Source: Roseomonas sp. E05
GTDB lineage: Bacteria; Pseudomonadota; Alphaproteobacteria; Acetobacterales; Acetobacteraceae
NCBI RefSeq assembly: GCF_030063475.1
Contig: NZ_JASIRT010000024.1
Location: 1-64,000, forward strand
Length of the DNA: 64,000 bases
Direction of reading: 5' to 3'
Position numbers and translations under genes: made by a program. The notes beneath the pieces were generated by a model, which saw only the letters and a program-made list of their open reading frames with translations, was not told where the DNA came from and did not search any database. The first letter of the stretch is position 1. The number at the start of each line of letters is the position of its first letter. Below, one piece after another: positions 17,596 to 26,575 of this stretch.

Positions 17596-17838
17596 ATGCA
17601 GACCGTCAACATCCACGCCGCCAAGACCCACCTTTCGCGCCTGGTGGACGCCGCCGCCGCCGGCGAGGAAATCCTCATCGCCCGCGCCGGTCGCCCCGTC
17701 GCCCGCCTGGTGCCGTTGCAGGACGCCCCCGAGCGGCCGCACCGTCGCCTTGGCCGGTTGGCCGGCCAGCTCACCGTGCCGGTCGACTTCGACGCGCCGC
17801 TGCCGGACGCCGTGCTCGACGCCTTCGAAGGGCGCTGA
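17596..17838 (+). CDS. Phd/YefM-family antitoxin
   Basis: 80 aa. The N-terminal Phd/YefM fold is clear: MQTVNIHAAKTHLSRLVDAA, then GEEILIARAGRPVARLVPL, giving strand-helix-strand DNA-binding dimers. The C-terminal part (DFDAPLPDAVLDAFEGR) is the toxin-neutralising tail. A good GGAGG stands before the ATG. The stop shares one base with the toxin start (TGATG). It probably represses the operon through the palindrome at 17552-17565. Confidence 0.93.
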   Translation: MQTVNIHAAKTHLSRLVDAAAAGEEILIARAGRPVARLVPLQDAPERPHRRLGRLAGQLTVPVDFDAPLPDAVLDAFEGR

Positions 17839-18227
17839 TGCGCCTGCTGCTCGACACCCACCTGCTGCTCTGGGCGCTGGCCACGCCTGAGCGGCTGGAC
17901 GCCGCCACGCGCGCGGTGCTGGAGGAGCCTGACAACGAGGTGCTGTTCAGCGCCGCCAGTCTCTGGGAGATCGCCATCAAGGCGGGGCTCGGCCGGGCGG
18001 ATTCTGACTTCGAGCCGCAGCAGATCTTCCAGGCGGCGCTGGACACCGGCTTCGTCGAGCTGCCCGCGCGCTCCGCCGCGGCGGTGCTGGTCGCGGGCTT
18101 ACCGCCACACCACCGGGATCCCTTCGACCGCCTGCTGGTGGCCCAGGCCATGGCGGAGCCTGTCCGCCTCTACACCGCCGATCCGCTGCTGCCGCCCTAT
18201 TCCGAACTCGTCACCCTTGTTCGCTAA
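17838..18227 (+). CDS. PIN-domain ribonuclease toxin (VapC-type)
   Basis: 129 aa. PIN-domain acidic residues are visible: D6 in LLLDTHLLLWAL, the glutamate in AASLWEIAIKAGLG, the aspartate pair in DPFDRLLVAQA, and D in LYTADPLL. These coordinate Mg2+ for RNA cleavage. The order antitoxin-toxin with one-base overlap is standard. The module sits directly behind the hsd operon and probably stabilises it. The DUF429 gene start overlaps its 3' end. Confidence 0.93.
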   Translation: MRLLLDTHLLLWALATPERLDAATRAVLEEPDNEVLFSAASLWEIAIKAGLGRADSDFEPQQIFQAALDTGFVELPARSAAAVLVAGLPPHHRDPFDRLLVAQAMAEPVRLYTADPLLPPYSELVTLVR

Positions 18228-19074
18228 GCTGTTCTCAGCTTGGCGAAGGCCGGCGCGCAGCAACCTGCCGGAGGCGGGCTCCGTGCTGGGCGTCGACGTC
18301 GGCTATTCGCCGACCCAGGCCAGCAGTGCGGTCTGCCGGCTCGATTGGGATCAGCAGGAGATCCGCTGGACGCTGCAGCGCTTCCGGGCGCGCCCCGAAG
18401 AGCAGCTCCACGTGCTGCGCAGCGTCGCCGGCCCGGGGCGCTTGGAGGCGGCGGCCCTGGATGGCCCGCTGCGGGCGGGCTTCGATGTCATCGGACGCTA
18501 CCGCACGGCCGAACGGATGCTGACGCGTCGGCTGCCGCCACGGATCGGCAAGCCCGGACAGGCCAGTGCGCCGGTGGGGCAGGCCCTCAACGCCGCGGCC
18601 AACAGCTGCGCCCGGATTATCCTGGCGCATGGCGATCTGGCGCCGGCCCGTCATGCGGTCCCGATCGACGCCAAGGCGGTGGTGGAGGCCTTCCCCAGCA
18701 GCTTCCTGGGGGTGATGCTGGAGGATCCCACGGCTGTCCCGGCCCGCCGGCAGGACCGCTCGGACGTGTTCTTTCAGCACCTGGTCCGCACAAGTGGCCT
18801 GCAGCGCTTGCTGAACCATCTCCTGCCCGGACGCTCCCTTACCCAGCCCCTGACCGCCGTGACCAACCACGATGAACGGGCCGCGCTGGTCTGCGCCCTC
18901 ACCGCGCTGGGCGTGGCCGCCCGGCAGTTCGTTGCCGTGGGCGATGCGGATGGCTGGATCATCCTACCGCCGGCGCCCTTCCTGCAGGGCTGGGCCCTGG
19001 CCGATCTCCAGGCGAACGCGGCGGCAGAAGCGCCCGGCGCCCTCCACGTGTCGGCGGGACCCGGGCCGGTATAG
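18217..19074 (+). CDS. DUF429 protein (predicted RNase H-like fold)
   Basis: 285 aa from a TTG at 18217 that overlaps vapC by 11 bases; a GTG near 18283 (before LGVDVGYSPTQASSAVCRLD) is an alternative. The GVDVGYSP strand with its aspartate, the LEAAALDGPLR strand with a second aspartate, and PIDAKAVVEAFPSSFLGVML fit DUF429, a family predicted to adopt an RNase H-like fold with unknown substrate. The C-terminal ALVCALTALGVAARQFVAVG is also typical. It might be a nuclease passenger of the defence island (inference). Confidence 0.7.
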   Translation: MFAKLFSAWRRPARSNLPEAGSVLGVDVGYSPTQASSAVCRLDWDQQEIRWTLQRFRARPEEQLHVLRSVAGPGRLEAAALDGPLRAGFDVIGRYRTAERMLTRRLPPRIGKPGQASAPVGQALNAAANSCARIILAHGDLAPARHAVPIDAKAVVEAFPSSFLGVMLEDPTAVPARRQDRSDVFFQHLVRTSGLQRLLNHLLPGRSLTQPLTAVTNHDERAALVCALTALGVAARQFVAVGDADGWIILPPAPFLQGWALADLQANAAAEAPGALHVSAGPGPV

Positions 19075-19671
19075 GTCTCTCTTCCAAGCAGGCGAATCCG
19101 CCAGCCAGCACGACGGCCTGCATTGCCACGCGGCGAGCCAGAGCGAGAGGCGGAAGCGGCCAGAACGAGCTGTGACTCTTTTGGCCCCCATCATTGAAGA
19201 AATCCATTTTCCGCCGGCGACTATCGCTCCGCCTGCAACCGGCGGGCCTGGAGCGCCCCGCGTCGGCGAACAGCTTTGAAAAGCCCGGAACCGCCGGATA
19301 AATGGGATCCGGGCGAGGGATTGTCCGAAGTGGATGGCGTGCCCACCGGCAGGGGCGGTCGCATTGCCCATGGGCCGCGCGGCGGAAGCACCGGGAAGAG
19401 GTCACCGCACTTCGCAGCTGCTGTAGTGGCCGACGCCGTGTCGCCGGGGCGCGCCCCGTTCCAACACCCCCGACGCGGCGCTGGGCGAAATGCCGATTAT
19501 GCCGCGGGTGAGAAGTCCACTTTCCTGGCCCCGTAGCCCCGCCGTGGATGCGCCAGGATTTGCCGCTCCGGGCACCCGCTCAAGTCGTGACGGCAGGATG
19601 GCTCTGGCGGGCAGTACCGATTCGGTGCTGCGGCGCCATTCTGCAACGTGTGATGCAAGGATAAGCAACGG
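19075..19671. other. Non-coding stretch, nothing recognised
   Basis: About 600 bp between the DUF429 gene and the next small gene. Open frames here lack starts with ribosome-binding sites and resemble no family. No repeats, terminator or transposase fragment could be identified. It could hold decayed sequence. Confidence 0.5.
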
Positions 19672-20010
19672 ATGTTTCCACGAGAGTTCGACCATCGCCC
19701 CAGCTTGACGCAGGCGGTGCGTATGCTGGTCCAGGCTGCACAGGCCGAGGCGAAATCGCACCGCGCGGTTGAGGAGGCTAGACTCATCCGCAGGAGCCTG
19801 GTGGAGGAGCTGAGCGAAGCGACCGCGGCGTACGACGCTGCGGATCAGCCTCAGGAGCTCCTCCGCCTTTATATCGGGCTCGACGACAACCTGGTGGCGG
19901 CCGAGAAGCAAGCCGCGGTGCATGCGGCGCGGGTCGCAGCAGCCTGTGCGTATCTGCAGACGGTGGAGGACGAGCTCTTCGGGCGCGCCATGCCGCAACA
20001 GTTGGATTGA
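19672..20010 (+). CDS. Hypothetical helical protein
   Basis: 112 aa starting MFPREFDHRPSLTQAVRMLV. The sequence is rich in Ala, Glu, Gln and Arg, with long predicted helices (VEEARLIRRSLVEELSEATA, AAVHAARVAAACAYLQTVED), so a coiled coil is likely. No signal peptide, membrane segment or catalytic motif. The upstream AAGG is a weak ribosome-binding site. I do not recognise the family. It stands alone between two empty stretches, so its reality as a gene rests mainly on the open frame and amino-acid composition. Confidence 0.45.
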   Translation: MFPREFDHRPSLTQAVRMLVQAAQAEAKSHRAVEEARLIRRSLVEELSEATAAYDAADQPQELLRLYIGLDDNLVAAEKQAAVHAARVAAACAYLQTVEDELFGRAMPQQLD

Positions 20011-20719
20011 TCCCGAGCGCGGCGTCCGCATCAGCGGGTGCCGCGCGCGTCTCTCCCTTCGGCCAGAAGCGAGCCGCCGCTGACCCTGCCAGGTAAGGCG
20101 ACGGCGTTCTGTAGCGGGCTGCGGCCACCCTTCCTCCATCTTCCAAACCAACGCTAGGGAAGGGGGAGAAACTTCTCCCTATCGGCGCTGAACCCCTTCT
20201 GCGGCAGCGCAGACTCTCCTTGGCGCCGCCCGCGGTGCATCCGCGGTCCATACCTGGCTCCGCATCCAGGTCATCCTCCGGCGCCGGCGAGGCGCGACGC
20301 ATTGCTATAATGGTGTGCCACAGCGCCACCATGCGCTGGCGCCGCTGCACGGCCCATGCCGCCTGAGCCAGCGCAGCCGACTGGCACGCTTGTGAGAGAA
20401 GCCGGATCCGCATTTCCAGGATCCAAGGCCAGGCGACCGCGTTCTCACGATACACCGCCCCCTTGGGTTACATCACCCTCGCCAAGGCCGGAGCGTCCAG
20501 ATCTTCCGCAGAGGCTGCCAACGGATGGCGCAATTTGGCTTGCGCCGGGACCGGATCACATCACCGGCGCCGGGGCGACCAGCGTCTCTCTACCAGGTCC
20601 GTGCCGCCTGTCGGTACGCGCTGCCCGCGCTTATGGCGCTGGCAGGACACCGGGAACATATAGAAAACTGAAGCGCTGCCGCTCCAGCGGCGGCTGCCAT
20701 TATCAGGAGGACTTTGTCC
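20011..20719. other. Mostly non-coding; ribosome-binding site at its end
   Basis: No convincing gene was found. An AT-richer patch around 20655-20672 (AACATATAGAAAACTGAAG) may contain the promoter of the HD-domain gene, and AGGAGG at 20705-20710 is its ribosome-binding site. Confidence 0.5.
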
Positions 20720-21310
20720 ATGTCCGAAGCGTCGTGTGCCACCCGCGCGTGGAACCGGCTGTCCGAGGCTGCCGCTTTCGCGCTCACCCTGCATGCCGCG
20801 CAACTGCGCAAAGGCACCGAGATTCCCTACATCGCCCATCTGCTCTCCGTCGCCGCCCTGGTGCTGGAGCATGGGGGTGACGAGGATCTGGCAATCGCCG
20901 GCCTGCTGCACGACGCGGTGGAGGATTGCGGGGTGGAGCATGAGGCGGTCATCGAAGCACGCTTCGGGGCGCGGGTGGCGGCCGTGGTGCGCGACTGCAC
21001 CGATGCTGACAGCTTCCCCAAGCCGCCCTGGCAGGCGCGCAAGCAGGCTTATCTCGATCATCTAGAAACGGCGAGCCCCGACGCGCTGCTGGTCTCGGCC
21101 TGCGACAAGCTGCACAACGCCCGCGCCATCGCAACCGATTTGCGGACGCATGGTCCGGCCGTGTTCACGCGGTTCAAGGCCGGGCAGGCGGGGACGCTGT
21201 GGTACTACCGGGCGCTCGCCGACGTCTTCACCCGCCGGCTACCCGGCCCGCTCGCCCGCGAACTGAACGATGTGGTGGCGGCGGTGGAGCGGCAGACCGC
21301 CGCCCTGTGA
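20720..21310 (+). CDS. HD-domain phosphohydrolase, SpoT/MESH1-like
   Basis: 196 aa from ATG 20720, set by AGGAGG nine bases upstream. Residues of the (p)ppGpp-hydrolase-type HD domain are in order: YIAHLLSVAALVLEHG (H40), GLLHDAVEDCG (H64-D65, E68-D69) and LVSACDKLHNARAIATDL (D then N, with metal and substrate roles). A single domain without synthetase resembles small alarmone hydrolases or related nucleotide phosphohydrolases. It is alone on the plus strand ahead of the polymerase-like gene. The substrate is not proven; other HD-domain nucleotidases share this pattern. Confidence 0.82.
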   Translation: MSEASCATRAWNRLSEAAAFALTLHAAQLRKGTEIPYIAHLLSVAALVLEHGGDEDLAIAGLLHDAVEDCGVEHEAVIEARFGARVAAVVRDCTDADSFPKPPWQARKQAYLDHLETASPDALLVSACDKLHNARAIATDLRTHGPAVFTRFKAGQAGTLWYYRALADVFTRRLPGPLARELNDVVAAVERQTAAL

Positions 21311-22039
21311 TCGCTCGCCTTGTCCAAAGCTGAGCACCCCCTTCGCCTGCTGCCGAGGTGCCGCCCGCAGGGCGGTCACGGCGGTGCAGCAATCGGGCAT
21401 GCTCCTCCAGGCGGATCTCTCTGAGAGGCTAAAAGCCCTGAAGAGGGCCGCGGACAAAGAGCAAGAAACAACGTCCGAGCTGACCGGAAACGTTAGGCCA
21501 AGCAGAGGGCAAAATCCGCCGCGACGGCTCGGGGCATGCCGGAGGAGGCAACAGCCGCCTCCGACCGCCGCACTCTCTGGGGTGGGTGAAATCGGCGTAG
21601 AATCCCAAATCCGTCTCAAATCGACAGAATCTCACGGTTTGTCTCAGCCATCTCAGGCAGCGGTGAGACACCGAAAGGCCTTTCCCGCCTGGCAGGGCTG
21701 GCGTGCTTCTACGGTGCCATGTCGCCCACGGAGCTCTGAAAGGGTCCGGCTGTTCTCCTGCGCATCCTCGGCGAGGCCCACAACTCTGGCCGACCGCGAG
21801 AGGCACGGAGGCGATTCCGCTAACGGGCTAATAGCCGAAAATACCTATCGATACGAATACGCAACCATCGGCCAGTTGTCGCCCACGATTCCGCGCAAAA
21901 CACCCTACCGAACACGTTAGAAGAGAGGCATAACAGGAACCAAAAGTGGTGCCATTGAGCGTCGGCCGCTTGGACTATATTCCTGCCGCTCACGCGTCAG
22001 CGCGTCACGCCTCCCTGGCCGTTCCGGAGGAATTCCCTC
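21311..22039. other. Upstream region of the polymerase-like gene, with an AT-richer patch
   Basis: About 730 bp without a credible gene. The segment 21820-21925 is distinctly less GC-rich than its surroundings (for example AATACCTATCGATACGAATA) and could be an origin or a promoter region for the following gene. GGAGG at 22026-22030 is the ribosome-binding site of that gene. No regular iterons were detected by eye. Confidence 0.4.
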
Positions 22040-23536
22040 ATGTCCGCCGCCGTCATCGCCACGCCGCCTGCTCCGTGGTCGCCCGCATTCCTCGACAGCG
22101 CCACCTATCTCGCGCTCGATCTCCAGCCGCGGCACCCGGCCGCCGTCGCGCTGGTGGAGGCGCTGACGCAGCGGGCCCTCGCGGCCGACACCCGACGAAG
22201 GAATCAGCGGCGACAGGCTGGGCTTGCCAAGCTTCGCCATGCGGTCGGTGCCATTGTCGGCGGGCTGCTGCGCGCTTGGTGGTCCCAGGATCCGCCACGG
22301 CCGGTTTGGCACAGCAATCAGGCCGAGGCGTTTACTCCCCGGTTGTCCCAGTACGATCGCTTGCCGATCCTCTCGGCTGGGGGAATGGACCGCGCGCCGA
22401 TCGTCGGGCGGCGGGTCTTCAAGACGGTGATCGACACCCTGAAGGCCGATCAGCTCATCGCGCACAAGCACGGCGTCCGTCTGCCGCCGCAGGCTGCCGT
22501 CCGGATGGGCCAGGGTCGCCAGGTCAAATCCGCCCGCTACTGGCCCACAGCAGCACTGCTGCATCTGGCGGAGGCGCAGGGCCTGACGCCGCAGACAATC
22601 GCCCGGGCCTTTCGCGCCCCGCCACCGCTGCGCGCTCCCGTGTCGCGTCCGCCCATCATGCTGCGGCCACTTCAGGGCACCCTCTGGCAGAGACGGCGCG
22701 CTGCTGGACGGCCGCCGGTGCAGCGGGTGGAGGCGGAGCACCGCCAGCCCTTATCTGCGGCGCCGCCTTGCCTCGCCGAGGAGGTGGCGGCGCACAATGC
22801 CTTGGCCGCCACGACCCCGATCACCTTCCCCACGGAGACGCCGTGCCACCAACCGCAATGGTATCGGCTGTTTCTGGGCTCCTGGCGCCTGCATGGACGA
22901 TGGTATGCCACCGGAGCGGGGAGCGATCCCGCGGTGGGCCATGTCAGCAGCTATGCCAATCTCAAGTCTCCCCAGCGGGCGCAGCTGCGGATGGGCGGCG
23001 AGCCGGTGGTGGAGTTGGACGTGAGTGCATCCCACCTGACGCTCTTGCTGGGCCTGTTGGGGGGCACATTGCCAGCGCACGATCCCTATGAGGGGCTCTC
23101 CTACCCGCGTGCGGTGGTCAAACAATGGGTTCTTGAAGTCTGTGGCAAAGGGCGGCCGCCCGGGCGCTGGTCAAGCAAGCGTCTTGCGGAAGCCCTCCTG
23201 CCGACCGAGCCGATCAAGGTGGTTGGTGCGGCGGTGATGCAGCGCTTTCCGGAGCTCGAACAGCCTGCCACGGTTGTGCCGGACGCCGTCGTGGCGGAGG
23301 TTGGTCGCTCGGCCGAGAGCCTGGTCACCCATTACCTGACGGCGCGGGAAGCCGAGGCCATCAGCTTGGCCCTGCGCGCGCTGCGCGCGCAGGGTATCCT
23401 GGCACTCCCGGTGCATGACTCTTTGATTGTGCCGGTTCGGGCCGAGCAGGCGGCGCGCCAAGCGATCACTGCGGGGTATAGCGCGGTGTGCAACTTGCAG
23501 CCACGCATCAAAGCCAAGCCGCGGCCGAACAGCTGA
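22040..23536 (+). CDS. Possible family-A-like polymerase/replicase of accessory replicon
   Basis: 498 aa. The C-terminal third has an ordered motif set like family-A polymerases: motif A-like VVELDVSASHLTLLLGLLGG (D327), a basic stretch YPRAVVKQWVLEV that could be motif B (R357, K361), and motif C-like ILALPVHDSLIVPVRAEQ (H459-D460). The D-x-S-x-x-H-x-x-L-L and V-H-D-S patterns recall a widespread uncharacterised phage/plasmid family. The N-terminal 300 residues are basic and unassigned. Start fixed by GGAGG about 10 bases upstream. Near ParA genes, a replication-initiation role is attractive but unproven; structure prediction would be decisive. Confidence 0.6.
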   Translation: MSAAVIATPPAPWSPAFLDSATYLALDLQPRHPAAVALVEALTQRALAADTRRRNQRRQAGLAKLRHAVGAIVGGLLRAWWSQDPPRPVWHSNQAEAFTPRLSQYDRLPILSAGGMDRAPIVGRRVFKTVIDTLKADQLIAHKHGVRLPPQAAVRMGQGRQVKSARYWPTAALLHLAEAQGLTPQTIARAFRAPPPLRAPVSRPPIMLRPLQGTLWQRRRAAGRPPVQRVEAEHRQPLSAAPPCLAEEVAAHNALAATTPITFPTETPCHQPQWYRLFLGSWRLHGRWYATGAGSDPAVGHVSSYANLKSPQRAQLRMGGEPVVELDVSASHLTLLLGLLGGTLPAHDPYEGLSYPRAVVKQWVLEVCGKGRPPGRWSSKRLAEALLPTEPIKVVGAAVMQRFPELEQPATVVPDAVVAEVGRSAESLVTHYLTAREAEAISLALRALRAQGILALPVHDSLIVPVRAEQAARQAITAGYSAVCNLQPRIKAKPRPNS

Positions 23537-23539
23537 GGT

Positions 23540-23571
23540 CCTCGAGCCCCGGTGCTGCGGGGGCTCCGAGG
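23540..23571 (+). terminator. Hairpin after the polymerase-like gene
   Basis: CCTCGAGCCCC pairs with GGGGGCTCCGAGG across a short loop, starting four bases after the stop codon. The stem has one bulge and no T-run follows, so it is a terminator-like hairpin rather than a clear intrinsic terminator. Confidence 0.45.
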
Positions 23572-23623
23572 CAGCGGGGCGCGCTCCGTGGAGGTGGGTC
23601 GTGTCTCATCGCGTGGTGTAGGA

Positions 23624-23648
23624 GGCCGCTTCCGTAACGGAGGCGGCC
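23624..23648. repeat. 12-bp inverted repeat
   Basis: GGCCGCTTCCGT and ACGGAGGCGGCC face each other across a single base, with one mismatch. It lies between the polymerase-like gene and the ISL3 remnant and might be a cruciform or a recombination site. A second, shorter hairpin (GGGTTG...CAACCC) follows at 23673-23694. Confidence 0.5.
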
Positions 23649-23789
23649 ATCGTGTTGATCCTGGCTAGGGTTGGGTTGCTGAGACCGACAACCCCTGGAC
23701 CATGGACCAGCCACGATGACCGACAAGACGATGGCCCTTCGGGGCCTCCTGGAGAAGTCTGCCGACGCGTCCTTTCTGCGCAGGCATCC

Positions 23790-25110
23790 TGCCGGATGCG
23801 GGCGAGGTCGGCCGTGGCGCGGGGCGGCCACGTCGCGGCGGGCTGCACCAAGATCCAGGCCAGCTGCTTCGGAGAAGGGATCGGTGCTGCTCTGGCGAGC
23901 TCGGCGCCCCGGTCAGCGGCAGCCATCTGCGGGCCGTGCGCGGCGCCGGTTTCGTGCGTCGTTCAGCGACGAAGCGGTGCACCTGCCGGTGAGTCCCCGC
24001 GAAGCCGTGGCCGCGGATCTCGCGCCAGAGCGCCATGGCGTTCTCGCAGCCCTCGGCCATGCAATGCTCCAGATGAGCGAAGTAGGGGTCGAGACGAGAC
24101 AGACTGGGTCGGCGAACGGCCCGCTCCGGGAAGCTCTCGGCTTTGGCGTACTTCCGCACGGTTGCGCGCGCCAGACCCGTGGCACGGGCAATCGCCAGGA
24201 GGGTCTCGCCTGCGAGATGGCGTCGGCGCACGTCCTCGTAGGACATCAGCTGGCGAGCGCGGCTGTCGAGGCTAGTGGCGATCTCGGCCGCGCTGCGGTG
24301 GCAGGCACGCAGGCGTTCTCCAGGCTGTCGTCCGTCCCCATCGGGCAGAGCGGGCAGCTGTCTCAGCCGGCCGTGAACGCGGCCGAGCCAGCGCTCGAGA
24401 GCTTGGCGCATGTTGAGGAGGAGATGCCATCGGTCGGCGACCTGGAGCGCGGCCGGCGCACCGGCGCTCGCCGCTCGGGCGTACTCGGTCGAGCGGTCGC
24501 GGGCGACGATCTGGATGCCGGGATGGCGACGTAGCCACGCGGCGACGGTTCCCCCCGACCGGTCAGGCAACAGGTCGATCGGGCGTCGTCGTTCGAGATC
24601 GACGAGGAGCGTGCCGTAGGTTCGGCCCTTGCGGATGGCCCAGTCGTCGATGCCCACGGCTCGCGGCGGATCCGGTCTCGGCAGCGGGAGGCGATGCACG
24701 AGGCGCAGGATCGTATCAGGGCTGGTTTGCATCCCCAGATGGCCGGTCAGGCGAGCGCCGGCCTCGCCGCCCACTGTAAGCCCGATCCGGGTCTGAGCCT
24801 GCGCGAGGCGGCGCGTCCGGCGCGCTCGCGGCGGCATCAGCCGCGGGAGAGGCTCGGCAAACGTGCGGCGGCGGCAGGCGGAATGATGGCAGTAGAAGCG
24901 TCGGATACGCAGGCGCAGCGTCATGGGCTGGCCGAGGCTCGGCAAGTCGGCTGGACGGCGATCGTAGCGGCTGTGAACGGCAGAGCTGGACGTGCCACAG
25001 GCCGGACACCGACCATGGACACGGCGCGCATGCGCGACGACGACGAGGCGACCGTTGGTCCGGATGACGCGTTCAATGGCGCAGTCAGGCAAGGATAAGG
25101 ACAGGATCAT
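23790..25110 (-). pseudogene. ISL3-family transposase, frameshifted and 3'-truncated
   Basis: Reads from ATG 25110 (MILSLSLPDCAIERVIRTNG) with the ISL3 zinc-finger region (CPACGTSSSAVHSRYDRRPA, then C-H-H-S-A-C) and the DDE core: AVGIDDWAIRKGRTYGTLLV, IVARDRSTEYARAA and QVADRWHLLLNMRQALERWL. The frame is lost near 23926; the expected continuation ADRGAELARAAPIPSPKQLA and WILVQPAATW is found in another frame, then homology ends at about 23800. The element is therefore dead unless complemented. The likely 5' end of the insertion sequence is near 25175, in the sequence GGAGAACCACC; the other terminus was not found. Confidence 0.85.
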
Positions 25111-25211
25111 CCGCCTCGTGAAGCAGCCTGCGCCAACCTCGTCATCGCGACCGTTCCACGCAAAGTGCGGGAGAACCACCAATTCGAAGGAGGATCAGTA
25201 TCGGCCGGAGC

Positions 25212-25334
25212 ATCATCGCCTTGAACCGCCGCAACACCGGGCGCCGCTGGCCGAAGACACCCTACAGACGGGCCCTCCGGCAACGCTTTCCGCGCAACCT
25301 CTACCATCAGCGCTGGCACATCGAGATGGTCTGA
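25212..25334 (+). pseudogene. DDE transposase fragment, 5' piece
   Basis: Reads IIALNRRNTGRRWPKTPYRR then ALRQRFPRNLYHQRWHIE, the region before the catalytic Glu of an IS4/ISNCY-like DDE transposase, and then hits TGA. The natural continuation ESGFRQHKRRLGAALTARGQ lies 2.7 kb downstream at about 28000. The join falls at ATCGAG in both places, so the intervening DNA, carrying a serine recombinase gene, appears inserted in this transposase. The N-terminal part is missing next to the ISL3 end. The family is assigned only loosely. Confidence 0.7.
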
Positions 25335-25469
25335 TCGCAAATGACAAGTTTTGCCTGAGCCGCTTCGGACGGCTTCGGCTGGACTGGTGGCGTAAGCCGC
25401 TGTCTCGGCGCCTGGCTGATCCCTTCGTTTTCCCCTCGCTGCGGGAGGTGCCCGCGGCGGGAGGTAACG

Positions 25470-25763
25470 ATGCGGGAGTGGCGGGTGCGCCGGGTGCTGC
25501 AATCCCACCCGGATGGCCAGCGGCTTTGGGATCGGGCGTATCAGCTCCTGGTCTGGGAACAGGAGACGGGCGAAAGCGCCGCGGCCCGGGCCGGCCCCGA
25601 GCCTCCTGCGGAGGAGGTCAGCGATGAGGGTGGCCCTTTATGCCCGGGTGTCGACGCAGCGCCAAGCGCAGGCCGACGGTGTTGTCCAACAGCTCGATCG
25701 CCTTCGGGCACACGCTCTCGCGCAGGGCTGGATGGTGGGCGGGGAGGACGTTTTCCGCGATGA
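25470..25763 (+). CDS. Small ORF before the recombinase, uncertain
   Basis: 97 aa at most. The first 50 residues (MREWRVRRVLQSHPDGQRLW, DRAYQLLVWEQE) look like a real short protein that precedes related serine-recombinase genes. The rest overlaps the recombinase start at 25624 by 140 bp and is probably not original coding sequence, so a frameshift near 25600 is possible. Function unknown; it may be a recombination directionality or control protein (inference). Confidence 0.4.
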   Translation: MREWRVRRVLQSHPDGQRLWDRAYQLLVWEQETGESAAARAGPEPPAEEVSDEGGPLCPGVDAAPSAGRRCCPTARSPSGTRSRAGLDGGRGGRFPR

Positions 25764-26575
25764 CGGCTACAGCGGCGCCCGTCTGAGGCGACCCGGCCTG
25801 GAACGGCTGTGCGGCCGTGCCGCCCTGCGCGTTCTCGACCGCGTGCTCATCACCACGCCAGACCGGCTGGCCCGCCACTATGACCATCAGGTGCTGCTGC
25901 TTGAGGAACTCGCAGCCACGGGCTGCGCGGTGGAGTTCCTCGATCGCCAGATGAGCAGTGATCCGCATGACCAGTTGCTGTTGCAGATCCGTGGTGCCGT
26001 GGCCGAGTACGAGCGCAGTCTAATCACCGAGCGCATGCGCCGGGGCCGGCTGCGCAAGCTGCAGGCCGGGCTGCTTCTGCCCTGGTCCAGCCCTCCCTAC
26101 GGCTTTCGGGTCGACCCATCGCGGCCCCGCGACCCGGCCGGTGTCCGGCGCGATGAGGGCGAGGCCGCGATGGTGGCGGAGATGCGCCTGGTACGCGGAT
26201 GAGGGGCGCAGCCTGTTCGGCCTGGCCAAGCGCCTCCGGCACGACGGTGTCGCTCCGCCACGGGCTGGAGGGCGTTGGAATGTGACGACCCTTCGCCAGA
26301 TCCTGACGAACCCGGTCTACACGGGGCAAGTCTACGCTGGGCGAAGCCAGTCGGCGCCGCGCCGCCTGCGGCCGCGCGAGGACTGGATCCCGGTCGCGGC
26401 GGTGCCGCCAGGACACTGAGCGGCGATGCGAGGCCCTCGCCGCTCAGGGGCGGCAGCTCGAGGCCCAGGTGGACCACCAAGCTGAAATCACGCGCCTCGG
26501 GCTTAACATCGACGCGTTCTGCAGGCGGATTGGCACCGGGCTCGCCACTGCCACCTGGGAGCAGAAGCGGCAGCT

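Noticed and set aside
20463-20663. 66-codon frame before the HD-domain gene
   Set aside because: No ribosome-binding site, no recognisable motif and a composition like random GC-rich sequence.
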